Part shown: one piece after another, positions 1-8,120 of the stretch
Layout: each line of letters opens with the position of its first letter
How positions within the stretch are numbered: the stretch's first letter is position 1
From: Mariniphaga sp964398855
GTDB taxonomy: Bacteria > Bacteroidota > Bacteroidia > Bacteroidales > Prolixibacteraceae
NCBI GenBank assembly: GCA_964398855.1
Contig: CAYNOQ010000007.1
Span: 1 to 50,655 of the forward strand
Reading direction: 5' to 3'
DNA length: 50,655 nt
The notes under the pieces: generated by a model
What the model was told of the DNA's origin: nothing
What the model saw: the letters and a program-made list of their open reading frames with translations, nothing else
The model's database searches: none
Program-made: the position numbers and the translations under genes

Positions 1-122
1 AATGGACCGCCTTTCCGATTGTCAGTTTATTTATATTTACAGCGATTTATAGTTAAGGGAAGCACATTCGTGATTTAAGAATTTGTAATATTTCGGAAAA
101 ATAAATTAATCAAATCCTGAGA

Positions 123-830
123 ATGGAAAAAATCATTGAAAAAATAAGAGAGGAGCTGAAAAATAAGGCTGATGAGCATAAAAGAATTTCTGTTCAGAAT
201 TATTTTAAGGAAGAGATAAAGAATTATGGTGTTGGAAATCCGGAGGTGCACAAACTTGCGAAGGTTTATTTGAAGCAGCTTCGAGGAGCAACAAAAAATG
301 AAATTTTCAATTTGTGCGAAATCCTTTGGCAATCGGGCTATATTGAAGAATCATTTGTTGCCTGTGATTGGGTTTATTCACTCAGGAGAAAATACGAACC
401 TGCCGATTGGCAATATTTTGAAAAATGGATACGGGAATATGTCTCAAACTGGGCTTCGTGCGATACGCTGTGCAATCATGCCGTTGGAGACTTTATTGAA
501 ATGTATCCGGAATTTATGTTTAAGCTAAAGGAGTTTACTGAATCTGAAAACAGATGGGTGCGCCGCGCTGCTGCCGTAACTTTAATTCTTCCGGCAAAAA
601 GAGGAAAGTTTTTGGATGATGTTTTAGAAATTTCCGGCATGTTACTTTCTGACGCCGATGATATGGTACAGAAGGGTTATGGCTGGATACTGAAAGTTGC
701 AAGTCAGGCACATCAGGCGGAAGTGTTTGACTATGTAATGAAAAATAAAGCACTTATGTCCCGCACAGCCCTTCGGTATGCCATTGAGAAAATGCCGCAG
801 GAGATGAGACAGGCTGCAATGAAAGGATAA
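123..830 (+). CDS. DNA alkylation repair protein (AlkD-like HEAT-repeat glycosylase)
   Basis: This 235-aa protein is all-helical and matches the AlkD/AlkC-like DNA glycosylase family, which removes N3- and N7-alkylated bases from DNA in the cytoplasm. The segment around residues 108-115 (SNWASCDT) is the family's conserved NW..CD motif, in the region that holds the catalytic Asp of AlkD. The block WVRRAAAV near residue 145 is the conserved HEAT helix that contacts the DNA backbone. Length agrees with AlkD (about 230-240 aa). The ATG at 123 is the first in frame and follows an AT-rich leader. The next gene lies 54 bp downstream on the same strand, so the two may be co-transcribed. Family membership is well supported; substrate range cannot be read from the sequence. 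Confidence 0.88.
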   Translation: MEKIIEKIREELKNKADEHKRISVQNYFKEEIKNYGVGNPEVHKLAKVYLKQLRGATKNEIFNLCEILWQSGYIEESFVACDWVYSLRRKYEPADWQYFEKWIREYVSNWASCDTLCNHAVGDFIEMYPEFMFKLKEFTESENRWVRRAAAVTLILPAKRGKFLDDVLEISGMLLSDADDMVQKGYGWILKVASQAHQAEVFDYVMKNKALMSRTALRYAIEKMPQEMRQAAMKG

Positions 831-884
831 AATATTTTACTCCCGTGAATATTTCTTTTTAAATTTCGGAAAAAATAAAAAGTT

Positions 885-1625
885 ATGCAGCCTGATAAGA
901 AGCAACTGGAAATTCTGTTGATACAATATTTCAAGGATTGTTATTCCGATTTTCCCAAAGGAAAAATAATTCCTTCGGAATCCCCGGATTTTATTGTGAC
1001 ATTGAAAAGCAAAAACAGTCTGGGGATTGAGCTTACAAGACTTAACCCGCTAAATGCCAAACTGCCGGATGCGGAAGAGTTGTTGAAAAAAGGAATCCGT
1101 GAAGAGATTGTTCTGCTGGCAAAATCTCTTTTCGAGGATACAAATTCTCATAAGCTCTTTGTGAAATTTCTTTTTTCAGAAAATATGCCCATACATCAGG
1201 AAAGCACTGTTTCAAAGGCTGCGCAATTAGCAAACATTATCCGGCAGATTGTTGAAGGGAAAAGTGAAGAGTCGTTTTTCAGGCATTCACTTCATGTTGA
1301 AAACCTGCCAGACGGGGTTGAGTCTCTGTTAGTTGTAAATCATCCTGAAATGAAAACTTCGGTATGGGAACGCTCCAATAATCTTGGAGTCTCCGAAAAT
1401 GTGGTGGCAGACATTCGGGAAGCCATTCATAAGAAGGACGAAAAACTGAAACATTATCAGAAACAGCGGCTCAATTACTATTGGCTGCTGATCACAACCG
1501 ACCGGCTGAGAGGCGTCAAAACATACAATCTTTCCGAAAAGATTATGAACCATGCTTTTGAATCACGCTTTCAGCACGTGTTTCTCTTTGATTTGATAAA
1601 ATCAAAGGTTTTTCAGCTTGTGTGA
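885..1625 (+). CDS. Hypothetical protein, possible PD-(D/E)XK-like fold
   Basis: I do not recognise this 246-aa protein. It has no signal peptide or membrane segment. Residues about 33-50 contain PDF, then eleven residues later a strand-like segment LGIELTR. That spacing of an acidic residue followed by E-x-T resembles degenerate PD-(D/E)XK nuclease-type folds. The C-terminal third is rich in charged and aromatic residues (LNYYWLLITTD, then FQHVFLFDLI), which look like further core beta strands. It follows the AlkD-like gene on the same strand and ends 28 bp before the convergent esterase gene. A DNA-related role would fit the neighbour but is inference. The start ATG at 885 follows the A-rich stretch common before genes in this window. 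Confidence 0.65.
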   Translation: MQPDKKQLEILLIQYFKDCYSDFPKGKIIPSESPDFIVTLKSKNSLGIELTRLNPLNAKLPDAEELLKKGIREEIVLLAKSLFEDTNSHKLFVKFLFSENMPIHQESTVSKAAQLANIIRQIVEGKSEESFFRHSLHVENLPDGVESLLVVNHPEMKTSVWERSNNLGVSENVVADIREAIHKKDEKLKHYQKQRLNYYWLLITTDRLRGVKTYNLSEKIMNHAFESRFQHVFLFDLIKSKVFQLV

Positions 1626-1653
1626 TTTTAGAGAAAGAGCAAACTCAAAAAAT

Positions 1654-3666
1654 CTACTTTTTTAAATGAATCTCTATCTCCGTTCCCGATATTTTCAGGT
1701 AGTCTGTGAGATCGCTCAGATCGTAAAACGGCAGACTGCCGGGAACTGCGCTGAAGGCTGTTTCAGGATTGTAAAATTCAGTTTTGACCAGCTCCATCAC
1801 CTTCCCCGGGAAATCCCAAAAAGTAATCTTCTCAAACGGATTGTTCAGCATTGCAAAATGCAACAAGGCTGATGCCGCATTTCCCTGAACTATCGCCTCC
1901 GGTTTTCTATTCATAAAATAGGGATCGCTTTGTAGGAATTGACTGAGCAAATCAATTGCTTCCGCCTGTATTCCGGGAATGCTTTTCCCAGCCAGATTAG
2001 CGCCAAAAGTGTAGTTGAACGGAATTTTTGCAATCACCCCGTCGCCTGTAAAATCGGGGTCATTTAATTCGCCAATGCCCGGCAAATCTGCTGCAACGAT
2101 TGTGCTTCCACGGCTTAAAATTTCCTGAAACTGCGCCGTTTCAAAAATTGCACTTTTCCCGTCCTGATGAAACCAGACTACAAGATTTTTGCTGCTGTTT
2201 TTGTTGCCTTCAATCACATAAACCGGAAGTGCATAATCCTTTTTGTCGTTTTCAAGAAAGTACTTTTTTACATCCGCATTCTCCTTTTGAAATTTTCCTG
2301 TATAAACTGCTGCCGTGAGTTTTCTGTCAGGTTGAATACCAGCTGTTTGCAGAGCTTTTTCTTTCAATTCGCCGGCAGAAATTGATTTTTTGGAAAAATA
2401 TTTTTGATTCAGTGTGAATACTGTCTCGCACTCGTAGGACGTTGCGAGTTGTCCGGTTGGCGTTATCCAAAGCTCTTCAAGGGTAAAAGGAGTGGTTTCA
2501 ATATCTTTGTTTTCTCCGGGATTATTCAGGTGTTTTTGGAAAAAAGCATACAACTCTTCCCGGTTTTTCTGTGTGGATTCATGCACTCCGAAATCTTCGC
2601 ACATCTGAATATTTTCCGGTTTCCCTAATGCAGCATAAGACTTTTGCGCTTCGGCAAAAGTTTCACGGGCGCCCTGAATACTGAAAAAATCGTGTGTGGT
2701 AGTAATCATCAGCGTTGGTTTTGGCGCCCTGGCATGGATAAAATCGGCATGGTCGAATCCGCCGGCAATGGCGTTGTAGGGATTTTGTTCTGCATCCTGC
2801 GGACCGATGGATTGCAGCAGCCTTCTGAAACTGGTAATATAACATTCCGGTGCGGCAGCATAAATCCGGTCGTCGCAGGCAGCAACCTGAGCGGTTTGGG
2901 TACCACCTCCAGAGCGTCCTGTCATCCCGATTCGTTGCATATCTACTTCCGGGCGGGTTTCAAGATAATCCAGTACGCGAATACCGTCCCATATAAAATA
3001 GTCGGTGAGTGAAGCTCCGGTGAGCAACGTCTGAACTCCCGCAAAAGAGTGCTCTTTGGTGGGACCTCCGGCTTTTGATTTGCCTGTGGCGGCATCTAAA
3101 TATTGCAGTCGCTCGCCCTGCCCAAGCGGATCAAATGCCAGCACAATGAACCCTTTATCTACCAGGTTAAGAATGACATGCTGATAGGTGTCGCTACGAA
3201 ATCCAAGTTCCGTGTGCCCGCAGGCGTAAATCACGGCAGGAGCCGGATTTTGCCTTTTCTTTGGAAGAAAAAGTCCGGCAGTAACATAAAATCCGGGGTG
3301 CGATTCAAACCGCACTTTTTCCACTGTGAACGTTTCCCGCTCCAAAGTACCGGTGATAACAGCATTGAGTGGTGTTTTACTGAACTTTTCAAGCGAATGG
3401 CACAGCACAGATTTCATCTCTTTCTGGTGATTCTCCCAATCTTCACGGGTACTGAAACGGGAGACTTTCTCTTCTCTTTCATCCAGAAGTCTGAATGCTT
3501 CATTGGTGATGATTTTGTACAGGGCGCGATGATTATCCTGATAGGTTAGCCACTGCCGGCTGCCGCCCTGATTACGAAAAAAGACTGAAGAAGAAGGTTC
3601 CTGTGCGCTGACGACACTTACGAAGAGCAGTAGTAAAATGGGGAGCAGTAAAATTTTTTGTTTCAT
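1654..3666 (-). CDS. Secreted alpha/beta hydrolase, acetyl xylan esterase-like, two-domain
   Basis: This 670-aa protein begins with a signal peptide ending VVSAQ (about residues 1-22), so it is exported to the periplasm or beyond. The first hydrolase domain carries the nucleophile elbow GRSGGG near residue 250, an upstream oxyanion-type segment (YACGHTE) and a late histidine in FGVHES, together a plausible Ser-Asp/Glu-His triad. This arrangement is typical of acetyl-xylan esterase/prolyl-oligopeptidase-like enzymes of Bacteroidota and Planctomycetes. A second half from about residue 400 repeats an alpha/beta hydrolase start (NLVVWFHQDGKS, then AADLPGIGEL) but shows no clear GxSxG motif, so it looks like a degenerate duplicate. 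The likely role is deacetylation or ester cleavage on plant-type polysaccharides; the substrate is inferred only from the family. Confidence 0.82.
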   Translation of the reverse strand: MKQKILLLPILLLLFVSVVSAQEPSSSVFFRNQGGSRQWLTYQDNHRALYKIITNEAFRLLDEREEKVSRFSTREDWENHQKEMKSVLCHSLEKFSKTPLNAVITGTLERETFTVEKVRFESHPGFYVTAGLFLPKKRQNPAPAVIYACGHTELGFRSDTYQHVILNLVDKGFIVLAFDPLGQGERLQYLDAATGKSKAGGPTKEHSFAGVQTLLTGASLTDYFIWDGIRVLDYLETRPEVDMQRIGMTGRSGGGTQTAQVAACDDRIYAAAPECYITSFRRLLQSIGPQDAEQNPYNAIAGGFDHADFIHARAPKPTLMITTTHDFFSIQGARETFAEAQKSYAALGKPENIQMCEDFGVHESTQKNREELYAFFQKHLNNPGENKDIETTPFTLEELWITPTGQLATSYECETVFTLNQKYFSKKSISAGELKEKALQTAGIQPDRKLTAAVYTGKFQKENADVKKYFLENDKKDYALPVYVIEGNKNSSKNLVVWFHQDGKSAIFETAQFQEILSRGSTIVAADLPGIGELNDPDFTGDGVIAKIPFNYTFGANLAGKSIPGIQAEAIDLLSQFLQSDPYFMNRKPEAIVQGNAASALLHFAMLNNPFEKITFWDFPGKVMELVKTEFYNPETAFSAVPGSLPFYDLSDLTDYLKISGTEIEIHLKK

Positions 3667-3738
3667 TATAATGTTGTTTTGCAGTGATTTAAGGCTGAGT
3701 TGTTTGTGCTAAATTCTCAATTCTTTGCTTTGCTGAAA

Positions 3739-5193
3739 TTACTCAATATTTTCCAGAACATCTAACAGATGTTTCCAGAACTTTTCGGTCGTTTCGATAT
3801 TGAGTCGTTCATCGGGTGAGTGCGCACCTTTGATAGTTGGACCGAATGAAACCATATCCAGGTTCGGATATTTCTCTAAAAAAAGTCCGCACTCTAATCC
3901 GGCATGAATTGAGCGCACAACCGGCTCTATGTCAAACAGTTTTTTATAGGAAGCCACTGTTGTTTTTAGAATTTCTGAATCGGGATTAGGCGTCCAGCCG
4001 GGATAGCCGTCGGAATGGGAAACTGCGGCGCCGGCAAGCTCAAATACCGAACGCACCATTTCCGCAGCGGCGTATTTCCTGCTCTCTAACTCGCTCCGCT
4101 GACTTGTTGTAATCTGGATGGTATTGTTCGCCTCAAATTTTACTGATGCCAGATTGGTTGAAGTTTCAACCATATCTTCCATCCGCGTGCTCATCTCTAA
4201 AACGCCATGCGGACAGGCAGATATTGCTTTTAGCAATCTGATTTGAGATTCAGATTCCATTATGAAATCGGGGAGTCTGGCATCCTCGGCACTCAGTTTC
4301 AGGTTAGGTTCGTTCAGCTCAAACTCAAATTTTATCTGTTTTTCAAAATTTTTGAACGCATTTATCAGATTTGACTTTTCTTTTTCCGGGAAAACAATTA
4401 CCGCCCTGGCTTCGCGGGCAATGGCATTGCGAAGATTTCCGCCGTTGTAGTCTGCCAGTCCAACAGAAAAATCATGAGAAGCGCGTAGCAGAAATCGGTT
4501 CATGATTTTAATGCCGTTACCCCTGTTTTTGTGAATGTCATCCCCGGAATGGCCACCCAAAAGCCCGGATACTGAAATTTTTATTGCTTCATAATTTTTT
4601 GGAACCTGCTCATTTTCATAATGAAGAACGGTAACAGTGTCAATTCCACCGGCGCAACCGATAAAAATTTCGCCCTCATCTTCCGAGTCGAGATTCAGCA
4701 GAATCGAACCGCTCATAAATTCCGGTTCAAGCGCTTTGGCACCGGTTAGTCCGGTCTCTTCATCAACGGTTACCAGGCATTCTAACTGACCGTGTTTTAT
4801 ATCATCCGCTGCCAGCACGGCAAGCTGTGCGGCAATCCCGATACCGCAGTCGGCACCCAAAGTTGTTCCGTTGGCTTTCACCCACCCGTCAGCAACCACC
4901 GGTTCAATGGGATCGTTGTCGAAATCGAAGATTTTATCGCTGTTTTTTTCGCAAACCATATCCATGTGGGTTTGCAGGATAACCACGGGGCTTTTTTCCC
5001 TGCCGGGAAAAGCAGGTTTGGAAATCAGCACATTGCCCGCTTTGTCAGTTTTTGCGGAGAGATGGTGTTTTTTTGCAAAATCAAGCAAAAACTTCTGGAT
5101 TTTCTCTTCTTTTTTTGATGGTCGCGGAACCTGGCAGATTTGTTCAAAATAGTTAAAAAGCGGCTGCGGTGTTAAGTGTCCCAGTTTATTCAT
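3739..5193 (-). CDS. pepD: Cytosol non-specific dipeptidase (aminoacyl-histidine dipeptidase), M20 family
   Basis: This 484-aa cytoplasmic metallopeptidase hydrolyses dipeptides, including Xaa-His. The zinc site is visible as QTHMDMVCEKN (first His-x-Asp, about residues 74-84), the bridging Asp in TTLGADCGIG, the catalytic Glu-Glu in VDEETGLTGA and the late His in GAHSPDE. These four motifs in this order define the PepD branch of M20/M28-type peptidases, and the length matches PepD (about 485 aa). The ATG lies inside the 3' end of the upstream queA-like gene (8-bp overlap), so the two are very likely translated from one message. The downstream esterase is 72 bp away. Confidence 0.95.
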   Translation of the reverse strand: MNKLGHLTPQPLFNYFEQICQVPRPSKKEEKIQKFLLDFAKKHHLSAKTDKAGNVLISKPAFPGREKSPVVILQTHMDMVCEKNSDKIFDFDNDPIEPVVADGWVKANGTTLGADCGIGIAAQLAVLAADDIKHGQLECLVTVDEETGLTGAKALEPEFMSGSILLNLDSEDEGEIFIGCAGGIDTVTVLHYENEQVPKNYEAIKISVSGLLGGHSGDDIHKNRGNGIKIMNRFLLRASHDFSVGLADYNGGNLRNAIAREARAVIVFPEKEKSNLINAFKNFEKQIKFEFELNEPNLKLSAEDARLPDFIMESESQIRLLKAISACPHGVLEMSTRMEDMVETSTNLASVKFEANNTIQITTSQRSELESRKYAAAEMVRSVFELAGAAVSHSDGYPGWTPNPDSEILKTTVASYKKLFDIEPVVRSIHAGLECGLFLEKYPNLDMVSFGPTIKGAHSPDERLNIETTEKFWKHLLDVLENIE

Positions 5194-6412
5194 TGTATGT
5201 TGTTTTTAAATATAAATTACTGTCGCCATAGCTCAAAAAACGAAATTCGTTTTTCAATGCAAAATCATACACATTTTTCCAATCTTCACCCAAAAAAGCG
5301 GCAATGAGCAGGAGCAGCGTACTTTGCGGCTGATGAAAATTGGTAATCATCCCTTGAATCAGTTTAAATTCATAACCGGGAACAATGATTATTTCAGTGG
5401 CAAAATTCAGAGTTTCTAACCGGTGCTTTTCAAACCAATTAAGTATGTTTTGTAATGCGTCTGGAACGCTGATTTCTGTGCCTGTTTCATAGGACTCCCA
5501 TTGATTGACAGTCAGTTGTTTATGTTCAGTCGGCTGTTTCCCCAATTTAATACCCAACCAGTAAAGGCTCTCCAATGTGCGAACTGAAGTTGTGCCCACA
5601 GCGATGATTTTTTTTGCGGTTTTAGCCAATTCTTCAATGAGTTTCCTGGGAAGAACAACCTGTTCGCGGTGCATCTCATGGTCGCCGAGCATTTCCGATT
5701 TCACCGGTTTGAAAGTGCCTGCTCCCACATGGAGGGTGATTTCGCGCACTGCGATCTGCTTATCTTCAAGCTGTTTTATCACCTTTTCGGTGAAATGCAA
5801 TCCGGCAGTAGGTGAAGCCACAGAGCCATCCAGTTTTGCATAAATAGTCTGGTAGGTGAGTTCATCGTCTGGTTCCGTTTCTCTGTTCAGATAAGGCGGA
5901 ATAGGCAAAACGCCCGACGCTTCAATGATTTCGGCAAAAGAGAAGGAGAAATTCCAGCTCAGTTCAATAAGAAAAGTCTGATTTTCCTGCCTGACCTTTT
6001 GGGCTTGCAATGTAACTTCACTACCATTCAGCGTGAAAGTTTTTTTCAGCATTTCGTTTTTCCATTTTTTGGCATTCCCCACCATGCATTTCCAGACCAC
6101 CTTTTCAGTTTGCTGAAATGCAAGCTGATAATCAGCCGGTTCTGTCGGCTCAAGACAAAAAATCTCAATGGTGGCGCCGCTCTCTTTTTTGAAAAACAGC
6201 CGTGCGTGAATGACGCGGGTATTGTTAAAAACCAGCATGGAATCCGACGGCAAAAGGTCAGCAATATTCTTGAATTTATCCTTGTGAACGTTGCCGTTTT
6301 GCCACACTAAAAGGGCTGAGTTGTCGCGCTCTGCCAGCGGATAGCGGGCAATTCTCTCTTCGGGAAGCCGGTAGCTGAAATCGCTAATCTTTATGTTTTT
6401 GTAATCCGTCAA
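5186..6412 (-). CDS. queA: S-adenosylmethionine:tRNA ribosyltransferase-isomerase, long QueA form
   Basis: QueA transfers the ribosyl part of SAM to 7-aminomethyl-deazaguanine in tRNA to make epoxyqueuosine. Characteristic motifs are RYPLAERD near the start, FNNTRVIHARL, the SPTAGLHFT block, HVGAGTFKPV, AVGTTSVRTLES and NFHQPQSTLL near the C-terminus. The protein is about 408 aa, longer than the usual 345-350 aa QueA. The extra material lies around SLYWLGIKLGK..., as in the long paralogue found in Bacteroides. The frame is open further upstream to 6562 but would then overlap the divergent Smr gene and its promoter. No ATG precedes the conserved ISDFSYRLP segment, so I chose the TTG at 6412; the start is uncertain. 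pepD follows with an 8-bp overlap. Confidence 0.85.
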   Translation of the reverse strand: MTDYKNIKISDFSYRLPEERIARYPLAERDNSALLVWQNGNVHKDKFKNIADLLPSDSMLVFNNTRVIHARLFFKKESGATIEIFCLEPTEPADYQLAFQQTEKVVWKCMVGNAKKWKNEMLKKTFTLNGSEVTLQAQKVRQENQTFLIELSWNFSFSFAEIIEASGVLPIPPYLNRETEPDDELTYQTIYAKLDGSVASPTAGLHFTEKVIKQLEDKQIAVREITLHVGAGTFKPVKSEMLGDHEMHREQVVLPRKLIEELAKTAKKIIAVGTTSVRTLESLYWLGIKLGKQPTEHKQLTVNQWESYETGTEISVPDALQNILNWFEKHRLETLNFATEIIIVPGYEFKLIQGMITNFHQPQSTLLLLIAAFLGEDWKNVYDFALKNEFRFLSYGDSNLYLKTTYNE

Positions 6413-6451
6413 GCGTTCTGTTTTGTTGAAATGGTAAAAATACACTAAAAT

Positions 6452-6479
6452 TTTGGATGGATAAAAAATCTTAATTTTG
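6452..6479 (+). promoter_or_regulatory. Candidate promoter of the Smr-domain gene
   Basis: A TAATTTTG box at 6472-6479 fits the Bacteroidota -7 consensus TAnnTTTG. A TTTG at 6452-6455 could be the -33 element, although the 16-bp spacer is slightly short. Transcription would start about 10 bases before the ATG at 6495. It lies between divergent genes and argues against the long upstream start of queA. Confidence 0.45.
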
Positions 6480-6494
6480 CAAAAAACAGATAAA

Positions 6495-7529
6495 ATGATA
6501 AAAATAGGTGACAGAGTAAAATTTCTGAATGATGTAGGCGGCGGCATAGTAACCGGATTCATCGGAAAGAACAGGGCAAAAATTAAAAACGAAGATGGTT
6601 TTGAAGTGCCTTATCCGGTTTCAAAACTGATTCGGGTTGATGACCCTGCGCTGAATAAACCGGACAGAGCTGCGGAGCAACCGGAAACTTCCAAACTTTC
6701 AGTTCCCAAAAAGAAAAAATCCAAAAGCAAAATTATCAAAGGCAAGGATTCTCCCGACTTTTATTTCTGTTTTGTGCCAGACGACGTGAGAAATATTTTA
6801 TCAGGCGAAATTGCTCTTTATCTGGTGAATGACAGCAATTTTACGCTGTTATACCGCTATTCTCATCTGAAAGAAGGAAAATTTGAAACTGTGCAGCGCG
6901 GGCTGCTTCGTCCGAATTCCAAAAAAGAGCTGGAAGTGATTGATCAGTCGGAGTTTTCCGATTTGCCTGAATATGGTTTTCAGCTCATTTTTTTCAGAAA
7001 CGTTGAAAAGGAGTTGCACCCTCCCGTTACTAAAACATTCAAAGTCAATCCGGTAAAGTTCTACAAGGAGAAGAGCTTTTCCTCCAACTTCTTTTTCAAA
7101 ACAGATGCACTGATTTATCAGATTTCTGCAAATATTTTAGATACGGAAATAGATAAGCTCACCGATGAAGATTTCAAAAAAGTCATCAGGCTGAAAGAGA
7201 AAAGTGAGCCTGTGCCGATTGTGAAAAAGACCAAACCCCCGGAAATTATTGAGGTGGATTTGCATATCCATGAGCTGGTTGACAGTGCCAAAGGATTGGA
7301 AAACCGGGAAATTATAGAAATTCAGATAGAAAAGGTGGAGCGAGAGATGCGTCTTGCCATTGAGTCCCGTGCCGGGCGGATTGTCTTTATCCACGGTGTG
7401 GGACAAGGGGTTCTGAAACAGGAAGTTTCCCGGCTGCTGAAATCGAAATTTCCGAAGTATGAATTTCAGGACGCTTCGTTTAAGGAATACGGATACGGCG
7501 CAACGATGGTAATTTTACGCAGAGGCTGA
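6495..7529 (+). CDS. DUF2027 / Smr-domain protein
   Basis: This 344-aa protein combines an N-terminal SH3-like segment (KIGDRVKFLNDVGGG, residues 3-17), typical of Bacteroidota DUF2027 proteins, with a C-terminal Smr domain. The Smr part shows the hallmark EVDLHIHELVDS and IVFIHGVGQGVLK motifs followed by a late KEYGYGATMVIL. Smr domains are found in MutS2 and in stand-alone nucleases acting on nucleic acids or stalled ribosomes; here no MutS ATPase is attached. The middle region (about residues 85-210) is a beta-rich DUF2027 domain of unknown role. The start is the ATG at 6495, directly after a good -7 box; an earlier in-frame ATG at 6477 lies inside that box. The RNase P RNA gene follows 41 bp downstream with its own promoter. 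Confidence 0.88.
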   Translation: MIKIGDRVKFLNDVGGGIVTGFIGKNRAKIKNEDGFEVPYPVSKLIRVDDPALNKPDRAAEQPETSKLSVPKKKKSKSKIIKGKDSPDFYFCFVPDDVRNILSGEIALYLVNDSNFTLLYRYSHLKEGKFETVQRGLLRPNSKKELEVIDQSEFSDLPEYGFQLIFFRNVEKELHPPVTKTFKVNPVKFYKEKSFSSNFFFKTDALIYQISANILDTEIDKLTDEDFKKVIRLKEKSEPVPIVKKTKPPEIIEVDLHIHELVDSAKGLENREIIEIQIEKVEREMRLAIESRAGRIVFIHGVGQGVLKQEVSRLLKSKFPKYEFQDASFKEYGYGATMVILRRG

Positions 7530-7535
7530 CCGATA

Positions 7536-7567
7536 TTGTTTTTTCTGCCGGTTTTTCTCTATTTTTG
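7536..7567 (+). promoter_or_regulatory. Promoter of rnpB
   Basis: TATTTTTG at 7560-7567 matches the Bacteroidota -7 box TAnnTTTG. A TTG at 7536-7538, 21 bp upstream, serves as the -33 element. Transcription would begin four to six bases after the box, exactly where the P1 helix of RNase P RNA starts (7572). Confidence 0.65.
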
Positions 7568-7570
7568 CAG

Positions 7571-7968
7571 CGGCAGGCTGCTTTATCGCTCTTTGCAGGC
7601 AAAGAGAGGAAAGTCCGGGCAACGCAGGGCGCCGTGCTTCCTAACAGGAAGATCTCCGAAAGGGGATATCAGCGTAACAGAAAATAACCATCCCGATTAA
7701 TCGGGGAACGGGTGAAAAGGTGGGGTAAAAGCCCACCGGTGGTTGTGGCAACACAATCAGCCGTACGCATCACGGGTTGCAAAGCCAAATATATCCCGAT
7801 TGCGCGGCTGTTGCAACGCAGCGGAGTTGCCCGCTCCGTTTCCGAAATCTCAATCGGAGTGTCGGGAGGGGTAGGCTGCAGGACCCCGCCAGTGATGACG
7901 GGGCAAGATAAATGATAAAGGTTTCCGATGAAAATCGAAAATACAGAACCCGGCTTACAAGCCTGCCA
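7571..7968 (+). ncRNA. rnpB: RNase P RNA, bacterial class A
   Basis: This is the catalytic RNA of ribonuclease P, which removes 5' leaders from tRNA precursors. The 5' part contains the near-universal GAGGAAAGTCCGGGC element (7605-7620), followed by the P3/P4 region. The 3' part contains the conserved ATAAATGATAAAGG and ACAGAACCCGGCTTAC elements (about 7908-7957), which complete the P4 core and pair back. GGCAGGC at 7572-7578 pairs with GCCTGCC at 7961-7967 as helix P1, fixing both ends. A run of T follows at 7970 and probably marks the 3' end of transcription. About 398 nt is normal for the phylum. Several GC-rich stems between 7680 and 7880 form the variable specificity domain. Confidence 0.95.
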
Positions 7969-8071
7969 TTTTTTTGAAATTCAGTAGTATAAAAGAGATT
8001 CCTGTGCAATCTCAATATCCGCATTTACAAATCACCTGACATATCTGCATACTCTTTTTGTTGGATTATTT

Positions 8072-8102
8072 TTTGATAGAAGATGGTTTTAACTTACTTT
8101 TG
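8072..8102 (+). promoter_or_regulatory. Promoter of the TPR-protein gene
   Basis: TTTG at 8072-8075, a 19-bp spacer and TACTTTTG at 8095-8102 form a perfect match to the Bacteroidota housekeeping promoter. The expected start point is about 8108, roughly 13 bases before the ATG at 8121, which supports that start over an in-frame ATG at 8058. Confidence 0.75.
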
Positions 8103-8120
8103 AAAGAGAAAAAGAATAAA

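Noticed and set aside
1..122. Short open frame of 25 codons from the window edge to position 78
   Set aside because: Too short, with no recognisable end of a protein family; could be chance.
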